64,000 nt of DNA from NCBI GenBank assembly GCA_036362985.1, contig JAYGXS010000005.1, positions 1,027,257 through 1,091,256 on the forward strand. The letters are read 5' to 3'. A program made the translations under genes and the position numbers. Each line of letters begins with the position of its first letter. Within the stretch, counting starts at the first letter, position 1. The stretch is from Ligula intestinalis. Its lineage: Eukaryota; Platyhelminthes; Cestoda; Diphyllobothriidea; Diphyllobothriidae. The notes beneath the pieces are model-generated. The model had not been told where the DNA came from. It saw only the letters and a list, made by a program, of their open reading frames with translations, and ran no database searches. Shown here piece after piece: positions 11,008 through 21,649 of the stretch.

Positions 11008-11990
11008 TCAAGGTTCGAATTGGAGTAGGGTATTTTTTAATGCACGGTAATGAGCCATGGGAATTTCTTTACGAGTCAGGAGGTCATCAATAGATGTCGG
11101 TTCCGTCGGCGGAGTGGTGTCGAGTGTGTTGATCTCAACGGTGGTTAGAGGTAATACCGATCTGGGGAGTAGAGCAGTGGTAGGATTGTTGGGGTCCACG
11201 ATGAGTTGGTGAGCGCGGAGGAAGTCTAACCCAATTATTGCATCCACCTTAATGTCCGGCGACACTAGAATGGGATGCATGGCAGTACAGTTGGGAAGGA
11301 CAATGGAGACGTTGTGAATACCCGTACAACGTAGGGGCGAACCGTCAGTGGTTATTAACTGGATTTGTGGGGGGGGGGAGGAGTACGATGAAAATTTGTG
11401 GGATCTAAATATGGAGCGGATAGCGCCAGTGTCGATGAGTATGGTGGCGGATGTTCCATTGAGCGTGCCAATGACTGTTAGTGGGGAATCTGTGGGTTTT
11501 AGGGTAGAAACAGAAGGCACTAAAACAAAACGTTTCTTACCCCGGATGTTGTTATGTCCACACTTCCTAGCCTGATGCTTGAACGTCTGGCAGTAACAGC
11601 AGTCATTTGAGTCGTTCGACGGGCGAGGACGAGGGGTTGTGCGGTCAGGTGTTGGGCTTTGCATGGGGAAGTTGGCAGGAGCAGTGTGTGGAGCGGGATG
11701 GGGTTGGGTGCCCTCGAATGCCCTTACGATCTGGAGGGCGGCGAGCAGGGTTTTGGGGGGGCGGATATTAAATTCTCGTTTCGCCTCTTGGGAACGTATG
11801 CCACCCTCAAAGCGAAGAAATACCTGTTGGGAAATCTCAGACTGTGTGAATATGCGGCTAGCGAGGGTGAACAAGGCATCGAGTTATACATCAACCGGTT
11901 CACTGGGTTTTTGTGTGCGTAGGCAAAACTGGTTGTAAGTAGCAACCACCGACAGTTAGATTTGCCACCGGCAAATAGTCGGCCCAAAGG
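11008..11990 (-). pseudogene. Ty3/gypsy retrotransposon Gag-protease remnant
   Basis: Part of the Gag-Pol polyprotein of an LTR retrotransposon. Gag capsid-like sequence runs from about 11960 to 11700, with one in-frame TAA at about 11886-11884. A Cys/His finger follows (CCYCQTFKHQARKC, about 11580-11540) of the CHCC layout known from the CsRn1 group of flatworm gypsy elements. The retropepsin has its active-site triad in LIDTGA and the second loop in AIIGLDFL near 11230. The frame then stays open to a stop at 11008. The RT, RNase H and integrase that should follow are absent, so the copy is truncated exactly where the left inverted-repeat arm begins. No LTR is seen. Confidence 0.8.
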
Positions 11991-12689
11991 GCAGGTGCGT
12001 GACCTCTAAATGGTAAACTTAAACAAAGCTACGCCCTCTTCAATGTTCGAACATACAGGACATAAACGACAGCTGCATTTTGTTCCCTTAATAAGATAAC
12101 GTTTTTTAGTTTATTTTAGCCCAAAGGAGGACATAAAGATCAGTTATCTTGCTTTCTCTACCACGCGACCTGATAAAGAAAATTTGTAATAAATTAATAT
12201 TACAAATGTCTAAAAATAGAGGTGGCTGCGGCCCTGCCAAGCCCCGTCTCAATCAGCTTGTGAGGCCGCCATGCAGCAACAGTTTGCGGATTGACTTTCG
12301 AATTAACATTCACCTTCCTTCTGAATTTTCCTCTCGATATTCCAATCTAAAACATTTTGAAATACAACGCAGCTAAAAAAATCCGATATGTACTTTATTT
12401 AAATTAGACTGGCTATCTCATGAAATGTGAAGATGTAAATTTGAATGCATTGTTCAACACTTATTTGAGGTTGTTTAAAATTTATTCATTAAATAGACTT
12501 GACGTGCAAAATGCTGTTTAGTTGAAAAGTGTTCAGTTCAGATTAGTGCACTGATGAAAAACGGTACACTCTGGGGCCACATAAAAAGCTTCTAGATATT
12601 AAAGACATTTGCTGTGCATTTTTTTCCGGCAAAAAACACCAATGAAGACCAGAAACGTTTTAATTATCCCTTTTTAGACCATAGGAAAG
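11991..12689. other. Unassigned stretch
   Basis: AT-rich DNA upstream of the gypsy remnant. I find no LTR ends, genes or repeats. A small open frame at 12149-12376 has no recognisable content. Confidence 0.3.
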
Positions 12690-13097
12690 TTGTTTTGTTT
12701 TCATGAAATTGAAGTTAGGGCAAATATGAGATTTGATTTAGTTTTAAAAACAATTCCATTTCGCAAACTTATTAAGTTTTGTGTCATAAAAGTGAGTAAG
12801 GAATATAAAATGCATATGGGTAGACAAAAGAGACATTTTGTCGTTTTTATCTCTCAAACCGTATTCAAAATATTTGCAAAAGTTTTCTATTTACAATTCA
12901 ATATGGACAAATCGGGAGATTTTGAACGGAAACGGGCAGAAGATTCTCAGTTTTCGCACTATCTTTGTCTGTATTCTGCCACACTGATGGGCTTTGGCAA
13001 TCTCCCAAGGGGTCTAAATGCAAATAAGTATGCTGAAAAGTGCTCCATTATGCACAGAAACGAGCTGTTTTTTTTTAAGCATAATGTTGTCTTATAG
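12690..13097 (+). CDS. Unrecognised 135-residue open frame
   Basis: Open for 135 codons in AT-rich DNA where long frames are unlikely by chance but possible. The product is basic and rich in Phe, Lys and Arg. I see no signal peptide, no membrane helix of convincing length and no known motif. The start codon is not the common ATG in a strong context, and no splice sites clearly bound it. It lies between the two 1-kb inverted-repeat arms, so it could be a relic of whatever element those arms belong to. Equally it may be a chance frame. Confidence 0.2.
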   Translation: MFCFHEIEVRANMRFDLVLKTIPFRKLIKFCVIKVSKEYKMHMGRQKRHFVVFISQTVFKIFAKVFYLQFNMDKSGDFERKRAEDSQFSHYLCLYSATLMGFGNLPRGLNANKYAEKCSIMHRNELFFFKHNVVL

Positions 13098-13169
13098 TTC
13101 TGATTGAATTCAAAAACCGGTCACACTTGGTTATTTTAAACTTTACTTAATCTGTGAAGTAAGTTAATT

Positions 13170-14180
13170 ACGCTTTTATTTGACGCCGAAATATCGAGGT
13201 AAAGTGTTATTTCAAGCGGTAAAATGATATAGGAAGCTGGTAATAGATTTTCGGCATTTTAAAATCTTGATTTTTTTCGCACGTTCATATTTCTCGGCTA
13301 TGAATTAACACATTTGGGTGATTCCATAACCATGACCCGAAGAGCTGCGTACAATAGAATGAACGCCCCGAAAATTATCACTTAGGTATATACGTTTAGG
13401 TAGTATCTTATTTTAAAGATTTTAGTAAGCACGTGGAACATAATCCTTAATTATCAACAATTAACTGACACCCCTTAGAATCATGAAGTATAAATCATTT
13501 TTTTAAGAACGACCGGAACCTCTTCCTTATCAAAATCCCGAAATAATTACAAAGAAAGATGACGGAAGGAAATTTCAATTAGTCTGCGCAAAACACTACG
13601 TTTACGATCGCGCCTGACAATTTCACTCAAATTTATTGGTCTCTGACCAATATTTCCGTACATAACCACGCTAAGTATCTTACACCAGTAACCTGCCAAT
13701 TGCGTAATCAAACTTTCATCCAACGTAACTCGAAAATTTTAGAAACGGAGGAAAAACTACCAATTCCCGTGCAACAATGTGGGAATGCACACTCGAACAT
13801 TAGGCTGTTCGGTAACAGCCATATGTGACATTGCACGCAATATGGGAGCATATATACCCAATAATTTTAGTAAATGATTATTTTCAAGTGACATTATACT
13901 GGTACTGCTTCATTCATGCGTTTTTGCAAGAAAAGGTTTGCGCTCAATTAAAAACTTGAGTTTGGCAGTACGTCGGATTTGAACTTTTTCAGAATTTTCA
14001 TCTATTCTAAAAAAAGAACCACCATATGCCTTATTTTGAAAAAGGGCTATTTCTTTCCATTTTAAGACCTTGGAGGATGCAACATTAGCAAGCTCATGTC
14101 GGCATTACAGGGATTTTCGTGAAAAGATCTTAGGATTTTATGAGTAAGGGTAGGTACTACATATGTCTGATAATATGAGG
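13170..14180 (+). repeat. Right arm of the ~1 kb diverged inverted repeat pair
   Basis: Partner of 9930-10985 in inverted orientation (islands listed there). Similarity begins near GTAAAGTGTT at about 13200 and fades beyond a GGATTTTATGAGTAAGG block near 14131-14150. No open frame of interest lies in this arm. Confidence 0.6.
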
Positions 14181-15293
14181 CAGGACCGTGTCTGCTAGCC
14201 GGTCTGTCGAGCTGCCTTCATGTTTCCCGGCGCGTCTTCAGGTGATAGGTAGTGCAACGGCCTACAGTGAAGTCTAACAGTTCGGTCTTATGATTGGTCA
14301 GTCGCGAACAACACAGCGAAAATACCCTCAGGCACCTCTGGGCGGTGCGTAAGCAAATACTTTTACCGATTAAGGATGAATAAGGCTGCATTAACCGCTG
14401 TGTGGAAGGCTGAACTCAGATATCTACCTACCACTACAAATACTGCCTTTGAACAATCCTTTTTTAATTAACTATGCGCAGGTGAACCACCAACAGCAAA
14501 CCATATTAGAAGCCCAAAGGGCTGTGATTCGCGCAGTCTGCTTGGACTTTTCGATTTGAACCTGCAGGAAATTTTTCCTGAAGGGTAGGACGTACTGCCC
14601 AAATTATCACTACGCGTCAACAACATGGAAAAGTAAACAGCATCTACTCGAGGGGTTTTCAACACGCCAAGCCAGCTGCCACTCGTGAGTTTCCACGACT
14701 TACACAAATACAAGAGGAACACAGTTTCGTACCGCTCTACTTACCAAATAAAGAGCAGGCTTAAATATCCCAAAAAACTAATGTGCATGAAGTCTTTTAC
14801 AAACGACACGATACAATGTCGCCAATTTAGTAAATTCCTTTCACTCTCCAAGTGCACTCTGCGCTATTTGAACTTCGTGTTGTGCACCCATCTTTACTTG
14901 ATGGTAGGGCTATTGGTCTTTGGCCTATCTTATTTGCAGAGACAGTCAAGCTTGGTGCCTACGTTGAACATTATATGTGATTAAGAATTTAAAATATTTT
15001 TTAACAGCGTAGGATATTTGCTCAAGTAGTTAACTAAACGATTTGAATAATTATAGATGTCTTGTTTACCGGTAGGGATGAGTCTAATGGATACTTGGAT
15101 GCTTTCTTTTGTAAGGGTTAGGAACGAAATGATTTGAAACAGTCTGTCTCCTTTGAAATGCGAGCTCAAGTTCGTCCTCATTTCGAATACGCTTATATAC
15201 ATGTGCTACTGAATATATTATAGTAGCACTTTTATAGTGAGTTTTGTCACCGGTGTAATTAACGTAATCGAAAGCGTACTGGACCATCATAGG
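14181..15293. other. Unassigned stretch
   Basis: Short open frames occur on both strands (for example 14685-14984) without recognisable content. No repeats shared with the rest of the window were found by eye. Confidence 0.3.
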
Positions 15294-15560
15294 TTAAGTC
15301 ATGGCAGCTAACTCGCCTTCAGCTAAAGTGCGAATATATGAACAGCCATTGGACAGAAACAGTGAGTGTTTGATATTCAGGTGGATGTGACTGGGAAGGG
15401 GCAACCGGGTGCCTTGTTGTGTAGGTGGACCTTGTTCCTTTGACAGTTGAGGCAAGCCTCTGTACAAGCTTTGAGGTGTTTGTGCATCCCAGGTGCCAGG
15501 ACAGCACAGAACATGACGAAAGACTCTTGTCGTCTGTGGGTCAGAATGACAATGAAAGCC
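15294..15560 (-). pseudogene. Gypsy integrase zinc-binding region (truncated)
   Basis: Two overlapping minus-strand frames spell the end of a retroviral-type integrase HHCC domain, with CTEACLNCQRNKVHLHNKAP giving the two cysteines and the basic tail that follows them in gypsy elements. The HH part and the whole catalytic DDE core are missing: sequence identity is lost upstream near 15560 and downstream at 15294. It is the most 3' recognisable coding part of the gypsy element that begins near 18.8 kb, so the element is 3'-truncated here. Confidence 0.6.
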
Positions 15561-15654
15561 CAACAAGCGAAAGGGCCCAGGGCTACGCGCGTATGAAACA
15601 GCGTCGCCAGGTCTTGCGATCCAACATCGCACGATGGCTGTCTGGATATGCCTC

Positions 15655-15944
15655 TAGAGCATGGACCAATACGCAGAGACAAAACAGACAAGGCCACTTT
15701 GTCCTTGCTGTGGACGGAAGGCTAGATTAGCTGCCCTGACAGGGAACGTGCTGCCGATAAAGAAAACGTGCTGTCCAGAGAGGGGACGTGCTGCCCGGAG
15801 AGAGGACTCACTGCCCAGAGATGAGACGACTGCTGTCCACGGAACACGCGCAGAAGCGGATGTACACACGAAGACTGTTGCAGTAAACTGATTTCTACTG
15901 TTCTGTTTGTCTTCTCTCCTTAAAATATAACTGGGGGACATAAC
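15655..15944 (+). mobile_element. LTR 3' part plus primer-binding-like site, opposite orientation to the host gypsy copy
   Basis: The end of this block (GCGGATGTACAC near 15856, CAGTAAACTG, then TAACTGGGGGACATAAC at 15928-15944) matches, in order, the minus-strand sequence just before and at 18870-18851 upstream of the gypsy Gag. The shared 17-mer begins right after the LTR end in both places and so is a candidate primer-binding site. I could not assign the tRNA. Because this copy is on the plus strand inside a minus-strand element, it is a separate insertion of a related family. It also contains a short tandem repeat (listed separately). Confidence 0.5.
15745..15842 (+). repeat. ~20-bp tandem repeat inside the LTR-like block
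   Basis: Four to five imperfect units of about 20 bp with the core ACGTGCTGCCC followed by a purine-rich GGAGAGAGG-type half. They start near 15747, 15768, 15789, 15809 and 15829. Confidence 0.65.
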
Positions 15945-16003
15945 GAGTGACAACGCAGGCGAACGCAAGGCGTTAACATCAGGCCACACGAATCTGTCAG
16001 AAA

Positions 16004-16262
16004 CTAACTTTTCAGTTGCCTGACCCCAAACGTGAAATAAATGATGCGGGGAGGAGAAAACGGTGCGGCCAAAAATGGATGGCGGGAGGTAGTGGAGACA
16101 TCACAGAGAATGGTGCCGTTGCCAGAATTTAGTGACAGTTCCTCGAGGTGGAGTCCGGAACCATCTTCCTTTGAGGGTGAACCAACATTGCGTTGTTCGG
16201 CAGCCACTTCATCCAGGTCATTCTCGGGAATAGAGGGTCTGGACAGTGCGTCAGCCACCTAA
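16004..16262 (-). pseudogene. Gypsy RNase H end / connection
   Basis: The minus-strand frame starts with ADALSRPSI at about 16255-16230, the sequence that closes the RNase H domain in Ty3/gypsy polyproteins (N-x-x-A-D-A-L-S-R). It is followed by an acidic, serine-rich stretch typical of the variable connection before integrase. The frame ends at 16004 beside the oppositely oriented LTR block. The rest of RNase H lies beyond the SINE cluster, from 17202 upward. Confidence 0.65.
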
Positions 16263-16392
16263 TTACGTGCCGAGTCAATTTGGCGGTGAACACAGAAATA
16301 TAGTCCGGTTGGTGAAGTTCCCGGGGGTCAACTTGTCCGTATGTGATTTTACGGTGAAGGAAGTATGTTTGTCGTCGGAGAACACAAACAAG

Positions 16393-17091
16393 TCTAGTAC
16401 ATAGGTGTTCTCTGATCTGGTCCAGGATTCATCAACCCTGGCTTGTTTCGTCTGGCGAGGTGTTGACACTTCAACTTTTTCCAAAGGACGAAACAATTAC
16501 GTTACTTGATAACTTTAAGCAACCAACGTATTGCCGGCAAACGTTAGGAATGCGAGAAACGCGTATTTCTGGCCCATTAGCCTTTGTCAACCGCAGTTAC
16601 CTGACTCCAGTATAGCCACAGAAACTGCCGCTACACTCGAGTTTCGAACCCACGACCAGTGAGCTACAGGCGAACATCCTACGCACTCAGCCACCGGATC
16701 GACGCCTTGCCGGTTGTCGGTCGGGATGTAGATTAGTCCATAGGTGTACTCCGATCCGGTCCAGGATTCACCAACCCTGTCTTGTTTTGTCTGTCGGGGC
16801 GTTGACACTTCAACTTTTTCTCAAGGACGAAAAAATTATGTTACTCGCTAACCAGATCAAGGTACACCTATGTACTAATCTATATCCCGATCGACAACCG
16901 GCAAGACGTCGACCCGGTGGCTAAGTGGATAAGACTTTCTTCTGTAGCTCACTGGTCGTGGGTTCGAAACTCGAGTGTAGCGGCAGTTTCTGTGGCTATA
17001 CTGGAGTCAGGTAACTGCGGCTGACGACAGCTAATGAGCCAGAAATACGCGTATCTCGCAATCCTAACGTTTGCCGGCAATACATTGGTTA
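16393..17091. mobile_element. tRNA-related SINE cluster: inverted pair plus partial direct copy
   Basis: Arms 16521-16760 and 16851-17091 are reverse complements at roughly 85-90 percent by eye, separated by a 90-bp loop. The right arm carries a pol III type promoter: an A-box-like GTGGCTAAGTGGATAAG at 16917-16932 and a B-box-like GGTTCGAAACTC at 16961-16972. The loop plus adjoining arm (16730-16850) is repeated in direct orientation at 16393-16515. Three copies or part-copies of one unit are thus stacked, and they interrupt the gypsy pol gene between RNase H parts. The clear copy boundaries suggest the insertion is younger than the gypsy host. Confidence 0.75.
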
Positions 17092-17201
17092 CAACGAAGT
17101 CCCCCCCTTTAAGGAAGTGCCGGCATGTTAGACAGCCAGAATGTGCCATCCAAGTATGCTCTAACGCGATTCGGTAGGTGTTAGCTTCTCGGAGAAGGAA
17201 A

Positions 17202-17960
17202 TTAAGGGTTGGGACCACCTACGACCTGCTGCGGAAAAACCACGTCAACCGCAGCATTGGAGGCGTCAACCACGAGGGAGATGGGCACGTCGAGGGCATA
17301 GAGCGTCAGGATTGTGGCATCGGCCAGGGCAGCCTTCGCCTTATCTATAGCGACAAGGGCGTCTGTAGGTAGCTTGAACACACTTTTTGAGGTAAAGAGA
17401 AGTTTCGGAAACGGCAAAATTGTGTTAGCACAATTCGGAAGAAGCTGACGACAGAAGTTCGCCATGCCCAGAAAATGATGAATCTGACGCTTGGAAGAGG
17501 GAGATGGGATGGCAGCAACCTTGGCCGGCAGAGAATGGAGGCTGGTTGTGTCGATCGGATGCCCAAGAAACCCGAGGGAGGACACACCGAATACATACTT
17601 AGACGGGTTGAGGACACTGTCAAACAGTTGATGGCGGTCAAACACAGTTGTGAGACGTCCCATGTGTTCCTCAGCGGTAGAGCTGGCCACCATGAGGTCG
17701 TCAATTTAGGTATGAGCAAAGGTTAGGCTACGGCTGACCCTATTTACGAAACTCTGCAAGGTTTGGGATGTATTTTGAAATCCAAAGGGCATACGCGAGA
17801 ATCATCAGTGGCCAGGTGGAGTGATGATAGCCGTCTTCAAAACATGAGGATTTTATGAAATGCCAGACAAGATAGTTCTTCGAGAACACAGACATGCCAA
17901 GGGTTGAGTTCCATAGACTGTCAGATGGATGGACGATACCCATTTGAAGCATGCGCTCAA
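17202..17960 (-). pseudogene. Gypsy reverse transcriptase / RNase H (inactive)
   Basis: RT and RNase H copy the retroelement RNA. RT fingers appear near 17960-17900 (FERMLQMGIVHPSDS-like, read in parts). A deletion removes most of the palm. The catalytic YIDD box is present near 17708-17697, but its tyrosine codon is TAA. Downstream in one open frame (17693-17202) are VASSTAEEHMGRL, LGFLGHPID, the thumb HFLGMANFCRQLLPNCA and the RNase H start LVVDASNAA. RNase H is then cut by the SINE cluster. The stop in the catalytic box, the deleted palm and at least two frame changes make it non-functional. Confidence 0.8.
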
Positions 17961-18139
17961 ACTCAGCCTTGGCGACCGGGAGATGTGCGGCCGCGACATG
18001 GCGAGACTGAAAAAGAATCGGAGGTACTGCAGTTTGGCCAGAAGCTGTCGAAATGGACTATCTGGATCAACGTACAAGCCGGTGAGTTTGCCGGACACTT
18101 CAGGCGATGGTCTGGTCACGCAAACTAGCGTGACGGCAG

Positions 18140-18800
18140 TCAACCCTGAGGTCGAAGGTGGTGAGGAAGTCTGCACCAAGTATGGCAGATGGCAATTAGG
18201 GAGATGTTTATGGCCTGAAGAAAGAAGCCAGAGTTGGGGCATCGACAGTCGGCTGCTGAGAGAGGAATGGCACTCAGCCGAGCACTAGATATTATCAACC
18301 AAGAAATGTCCTCCACTCGAGGTGTCACAGATGTAAAAGGTACGACCGACGCTAGAGTCGCCAAGAGACACCTTCGCGTAGACTGGTTTAACCCTTTGGC
18401 TCTGCAGACGAAGGAGCAGGGAGCGTTTCAGCGATTGTCTCTGATACCAAAGGCGGAGTTATGCCAGCAGGTCGTAGCTGAGTTGGGATTGGCTGACGAA
18501 GCAGACTGAAAATGCCGAGTAGATGACGTCGGCGGACTCTGGGATGAAGAGGTTAACTGCTATTGAGGAGAAAATACCTATTCAGCAAATTTCGCAATCC
18601 CAGTTTTCATATATGAGAGAGGGAACACATGAGGAAATGCAGAGGTTGAGAGTGTGGCAAGTGGTTGCTTGATAAAGCCATGAATTTCCATCAGCTGTTC
18701 GGGCATTTGGGTGAGCTGTGCGGCAGTAAGAGGGCCAGAAGCAGGCGCCAAGATAAGCTGCGCTTCAGATGGAAAGCTATCCATGCTCAACGTCTGACTT
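18140..18800 (-). pseudogene. Gypsy Gag end and protease, CsRn1-like, frame-broken
   Basis: The Gag N-part reads as a frame from 18790 to 18578 (AQLILAPASGPLTAAQLTQM). A C-W-H...C Gag finger lies near 18470-18415 (CWHNSAFG...NAPCSF), the C-x2-H...C...C arrangement characteristic of CsRn1-clade elements of flatworms. The protease is only partly legible, in two frames (18364-18140 and 18242-17853). The active-site triad region near 18300 is damaged and I cannot read an intact D-T/S-G. A stop interrupts the finger. Order on the minus strand (Gag, PR, RT, RNase H, INT) is normal for Ty3/gypsy. Confidence 0.65.
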
Positions 18801-18850
18801 AATTGTAGATTTGAACGATGCTATAACCTTGTGCGTTCTTGTGTCAACAC

Positions 18851-19405
18851 TGGTTATGTCCCCCAGTTACGTGTTAGGAAGAGCAGGCAGCACAGGATAG
18901 CAGACAGTACTTTACTGGTAATAATTCTGCTTGTACATCTGCGTTGTCCTATGTGAGTCCGTCAGCAACGCGTCTTCTGTCGTTGGTCTCGTCTCGGCAG
19001 CTTGTCCTGTGTCCCTAGCAGCAGCAGAATGTCGGATCGTCGGTAGCGCCTTTCGACAGCAGAGTACGCCGTCTGTCCTCTATTAGCTCCTCCGTTAGTG
19101 GCCCATGCGAGGAGCCATCGTGCCTCAGTTATTGTGTCCTCATCGTGATGCTTGCCGTGCGTGCTTCGTTCCTGGCCAGGCATGATCTGATGGATGACAG
19201 ACCCCGGCCGCAGTTTTCCTTGCATGCTCGAGTGTCGTCCCCTTGTAGGTCACTCTCTTTGCCCGTTCTGCATGCATCTGTAGCCTGTCCGATTCCTTTG
19301 TCCTCGTGCCCTGGGGAAAACCCGAGTTATTACTCGGCCGTCCTAACAGAAGAATGTGTGTTCGTACGAAGTAAGCAAGTGTCGACGGTAGATGTTTCGG
19401 CAACA
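18851..19405 (-). mobile_element. Probable 5' LTR and primer-binding-like site of the gypsy element
   Basis: Immediately upstream of Gag on the minus strand, GTAACTGGGGGACATAACCA (18870-18851) follows a sequence ending TTCCTAACA. The 80 bp before it align with the end of the plus-strand LTR block at 15.85-15.93 kb. The upstream limit is a guess: TGTTGCCGAAACATC near 19405 would give a TG...CA LTR of about 535 bp. No second intact LTR of this copy exists because its 3' end is lost. Confidence 0.45.
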
Positions 19406-20926
19406 TGAAGGCTTCCAAAATTGAATGTTTTGGAATACAGAGTAGGTTAGAACAGCCTTAACTGTGCTAAAATGAGCTATATAAATACTCTGTCACGCAA
19501 TATCTACCAATCAAATTCGACAACCCCAGCCATTTCTCTTTTTCCAGCCATCTTGTTTTTCTCTAAGCAATTACTTTCCGGAAATCGCTCCTTCAGTTCT
19601 ATTAGCCCACTTGCAGATATTTTAGCCTTTGTGCCCAGAATAATTATTCAAATGTTCCAAGCGCCCACCCACAGAGAGAAGGCAGTGCAAAAGAAATACC
19701 TTCTATAGTACTATCGATTGCATATTATAGATTTTTGGGGTAAGATGATTCTGAGGTGGTACGTATAAGCTGTCTTTACCCAGGGAGTCTCTTTTGGACT
19801 CCAAACTGTAAAAAAAGGGCAAGTTTGTTACATTTTCAGGGACACTTGCCCTCTGCCGAAAATCTCCACACCGTTTGATTATGCTTTAACATGCTATATT
19901 TACGCTCTTACCGGTAGGACACTGAAATAGGAATACATCTCCATGTATCGCAAGTGTCACAAGGCTAACTGCCTCGAATAATAAATTTTCCCGGTAAGGT
20001 TATGTCGTGGGGTCGTCTGGGGAAAGTGTGAACCGCGCCCCGCAGGCTCATGCACGCCCGATATTCGGAAAGAGGACAGGCGGAGCATGTCACGGAACAA
20101 ATAAGATCCCAATATTTATGTTAAATAAAAAAGTTACGAAGGCAAGTAGGGTCGCGTACTCAAACCTTGGAAGGAAACACTAAAATGAGCTTTAGTGTCT
20201 TCGCTAACCCCCTGTCCGACCAACGGCGAATGCGTGTATGTAGGGGTAGTGTGCTCAAACCTCGGGCGAGGTAGCTGAGAGACATTTTCAATTGGTATCA
20301 CCAACACCAACTAGGAGAAAGTCTAACGAAGTACAAAAGTGGGAAATTATGTAAATCACCCTACTTAATATCTATAGGTAAGCAATAATTTCCGTAATTA
20401 GTTCAAAAGGCAAACTTTTCTTGATTTGAAACATCGTTTCCCAGGTACAAATTTTAAGACAGCGTATGTAGCAGAATTTAAAGGCACCATAAATTTCGCG
20501 AGCGCTCATCAGCCGCTTCCGCTCGCTTCATAAACAGAATAACGAATGATAAATAACAGAATTGATTTGGTAATTTTTGCAATAATGGAATGCGTTTGCC
20601 TTCGGTGAACTGCTCTGCAGTTCAATGTCATCAGCAAATCCAAGTTTTATCGATGGATGGCGTGTAGAAAACCGGCAGATTATAGGTCATTCAACCTACT
20701 TAAAAATTTTAGTAGGGGCTATAATGCATAAGGACTTTTAAAAGACCTCACGACATTACCCTACTATTTTCCCGTATTCTAAGACTAACATAACCGTAAC
20801 TGAAACATGAACCATAACCCTAACCTTCATTCTCCTGCAATTTAGCGCAAAGCCATTGGTTTTACGGGTGGTGTCTACCTGATGGTTAAATTTTTGGGGG
20901 GTTGGACGGTGGAGAGTGGGGACATA
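19406..20926. other. Unassigned stretch with a small hairpin
   Basis: No gene is recognised. CACTAAA-ATGAGC-TTTAGTG at 20179-20198 is a 7-bp stem hairpin. Related short strings follow each other near 20147-20165 and 20243-20265 (TAGGG...GTACTCAAACCT / TAGGGGTAGTGTGCTCAAACCT), perhaps a decayed tandem duplication. A few TAACC-like words near 20800-20825 are too irregular to be a telomere repeat. Confidence 0.3.
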
Positions 20927-21618
20927 CTAAGTCCTGCCCTGTTGAATTTTGATAATGTCTTGTCTCTTTGATGAACGGACGCGCACACAGTAGTGGTATT
21001 CACACATGGGCACACATATAGTGGTGAGACCGGCAACAGCAACCTTCCTGATATACACCCGTTCACACAAAAGGGACTGCCGCTTTGCATCCTTCCTGGA
21101 CTGCGTGAGCAGGCGGTAGCCTGTTGCCTCCGCCGGTGAGGGCAGGAATGGAGTCAACCCGCCGTGCTTTTCTTTCCTCACTAAAAGCATCCTGATGCGC
21201 TTGACGCTATCACGGTGCACTAAAAGCAGTGGCTTGGTGTTCGCCAACTGACGGGATAACTTGGACACCGCAGTCGGCCCAGTGTGTGTCTTGTCATGCA
21301 GAGAGTCAGGCTGCAACGGCTCCTTCTTAATGTGCACTTTATGGCGCTTCTACGCGGAAGCCTACTTAGCAAGGTTGTATTTTTGTGGCGCATGTTGGAG
21401 TGTGTTTCGCGCACACCACCCGCGTCCTCCTCGACATTTTTCTTGACGTCCGCTTCAGGTGTGTAAGTGGTCAGAGAGTGGAGTAGATCCGGCGAATCTA
21501 CCTTCAACTCGCTGAATTTCGTGGTGGGCATCGTCGAGAGCGATGGTTGAACTGTCGTTGATGAATTTTCATTGAGCGCTAGCGGGACACGCTTGTCCCG
21601 CTCTACCTTGGGTCTCAT
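20927..21618 (-). pseudogene. Unrecognised coding-like region in two overlapping frames
   Basis: The minus-strand frame 21618-21220 (132 residues, acidic and Ser/Thr-rich in its first half) overlaps frame 21337-20927 (136 residues, basic: KKEPLQPDSLHDKTHTG..., RKEKHGG). Their lengths and composition would fit one protein joined by a frameshift near 21330, but I recognise no domain. There is no zinc-finger spacing, no transposase motif and no membrane helix. It could be a decayed retroelement Gag or a host exon region. Codon use is GC-richer than the flanks. Confidence 0.25.
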
Positions 21619-21649
21619 TTCTCGAGACCAGACAGCATCCCAGCGGTTA

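Noticed and set aside
20179..20198. Hairpin CACTAAA/TTTAGTG as a transcription terminator
   Set aside because: The window is eukaryotic, there is no adjacent gene, and a 7-bp AT-rich stem is expected by chance at this length.
20786..20825. Interstitial telomere repeat (TAACCC-like words), also near 29580-29645
   Set aside because: Words are irregular and not in register. No run of two exact units.
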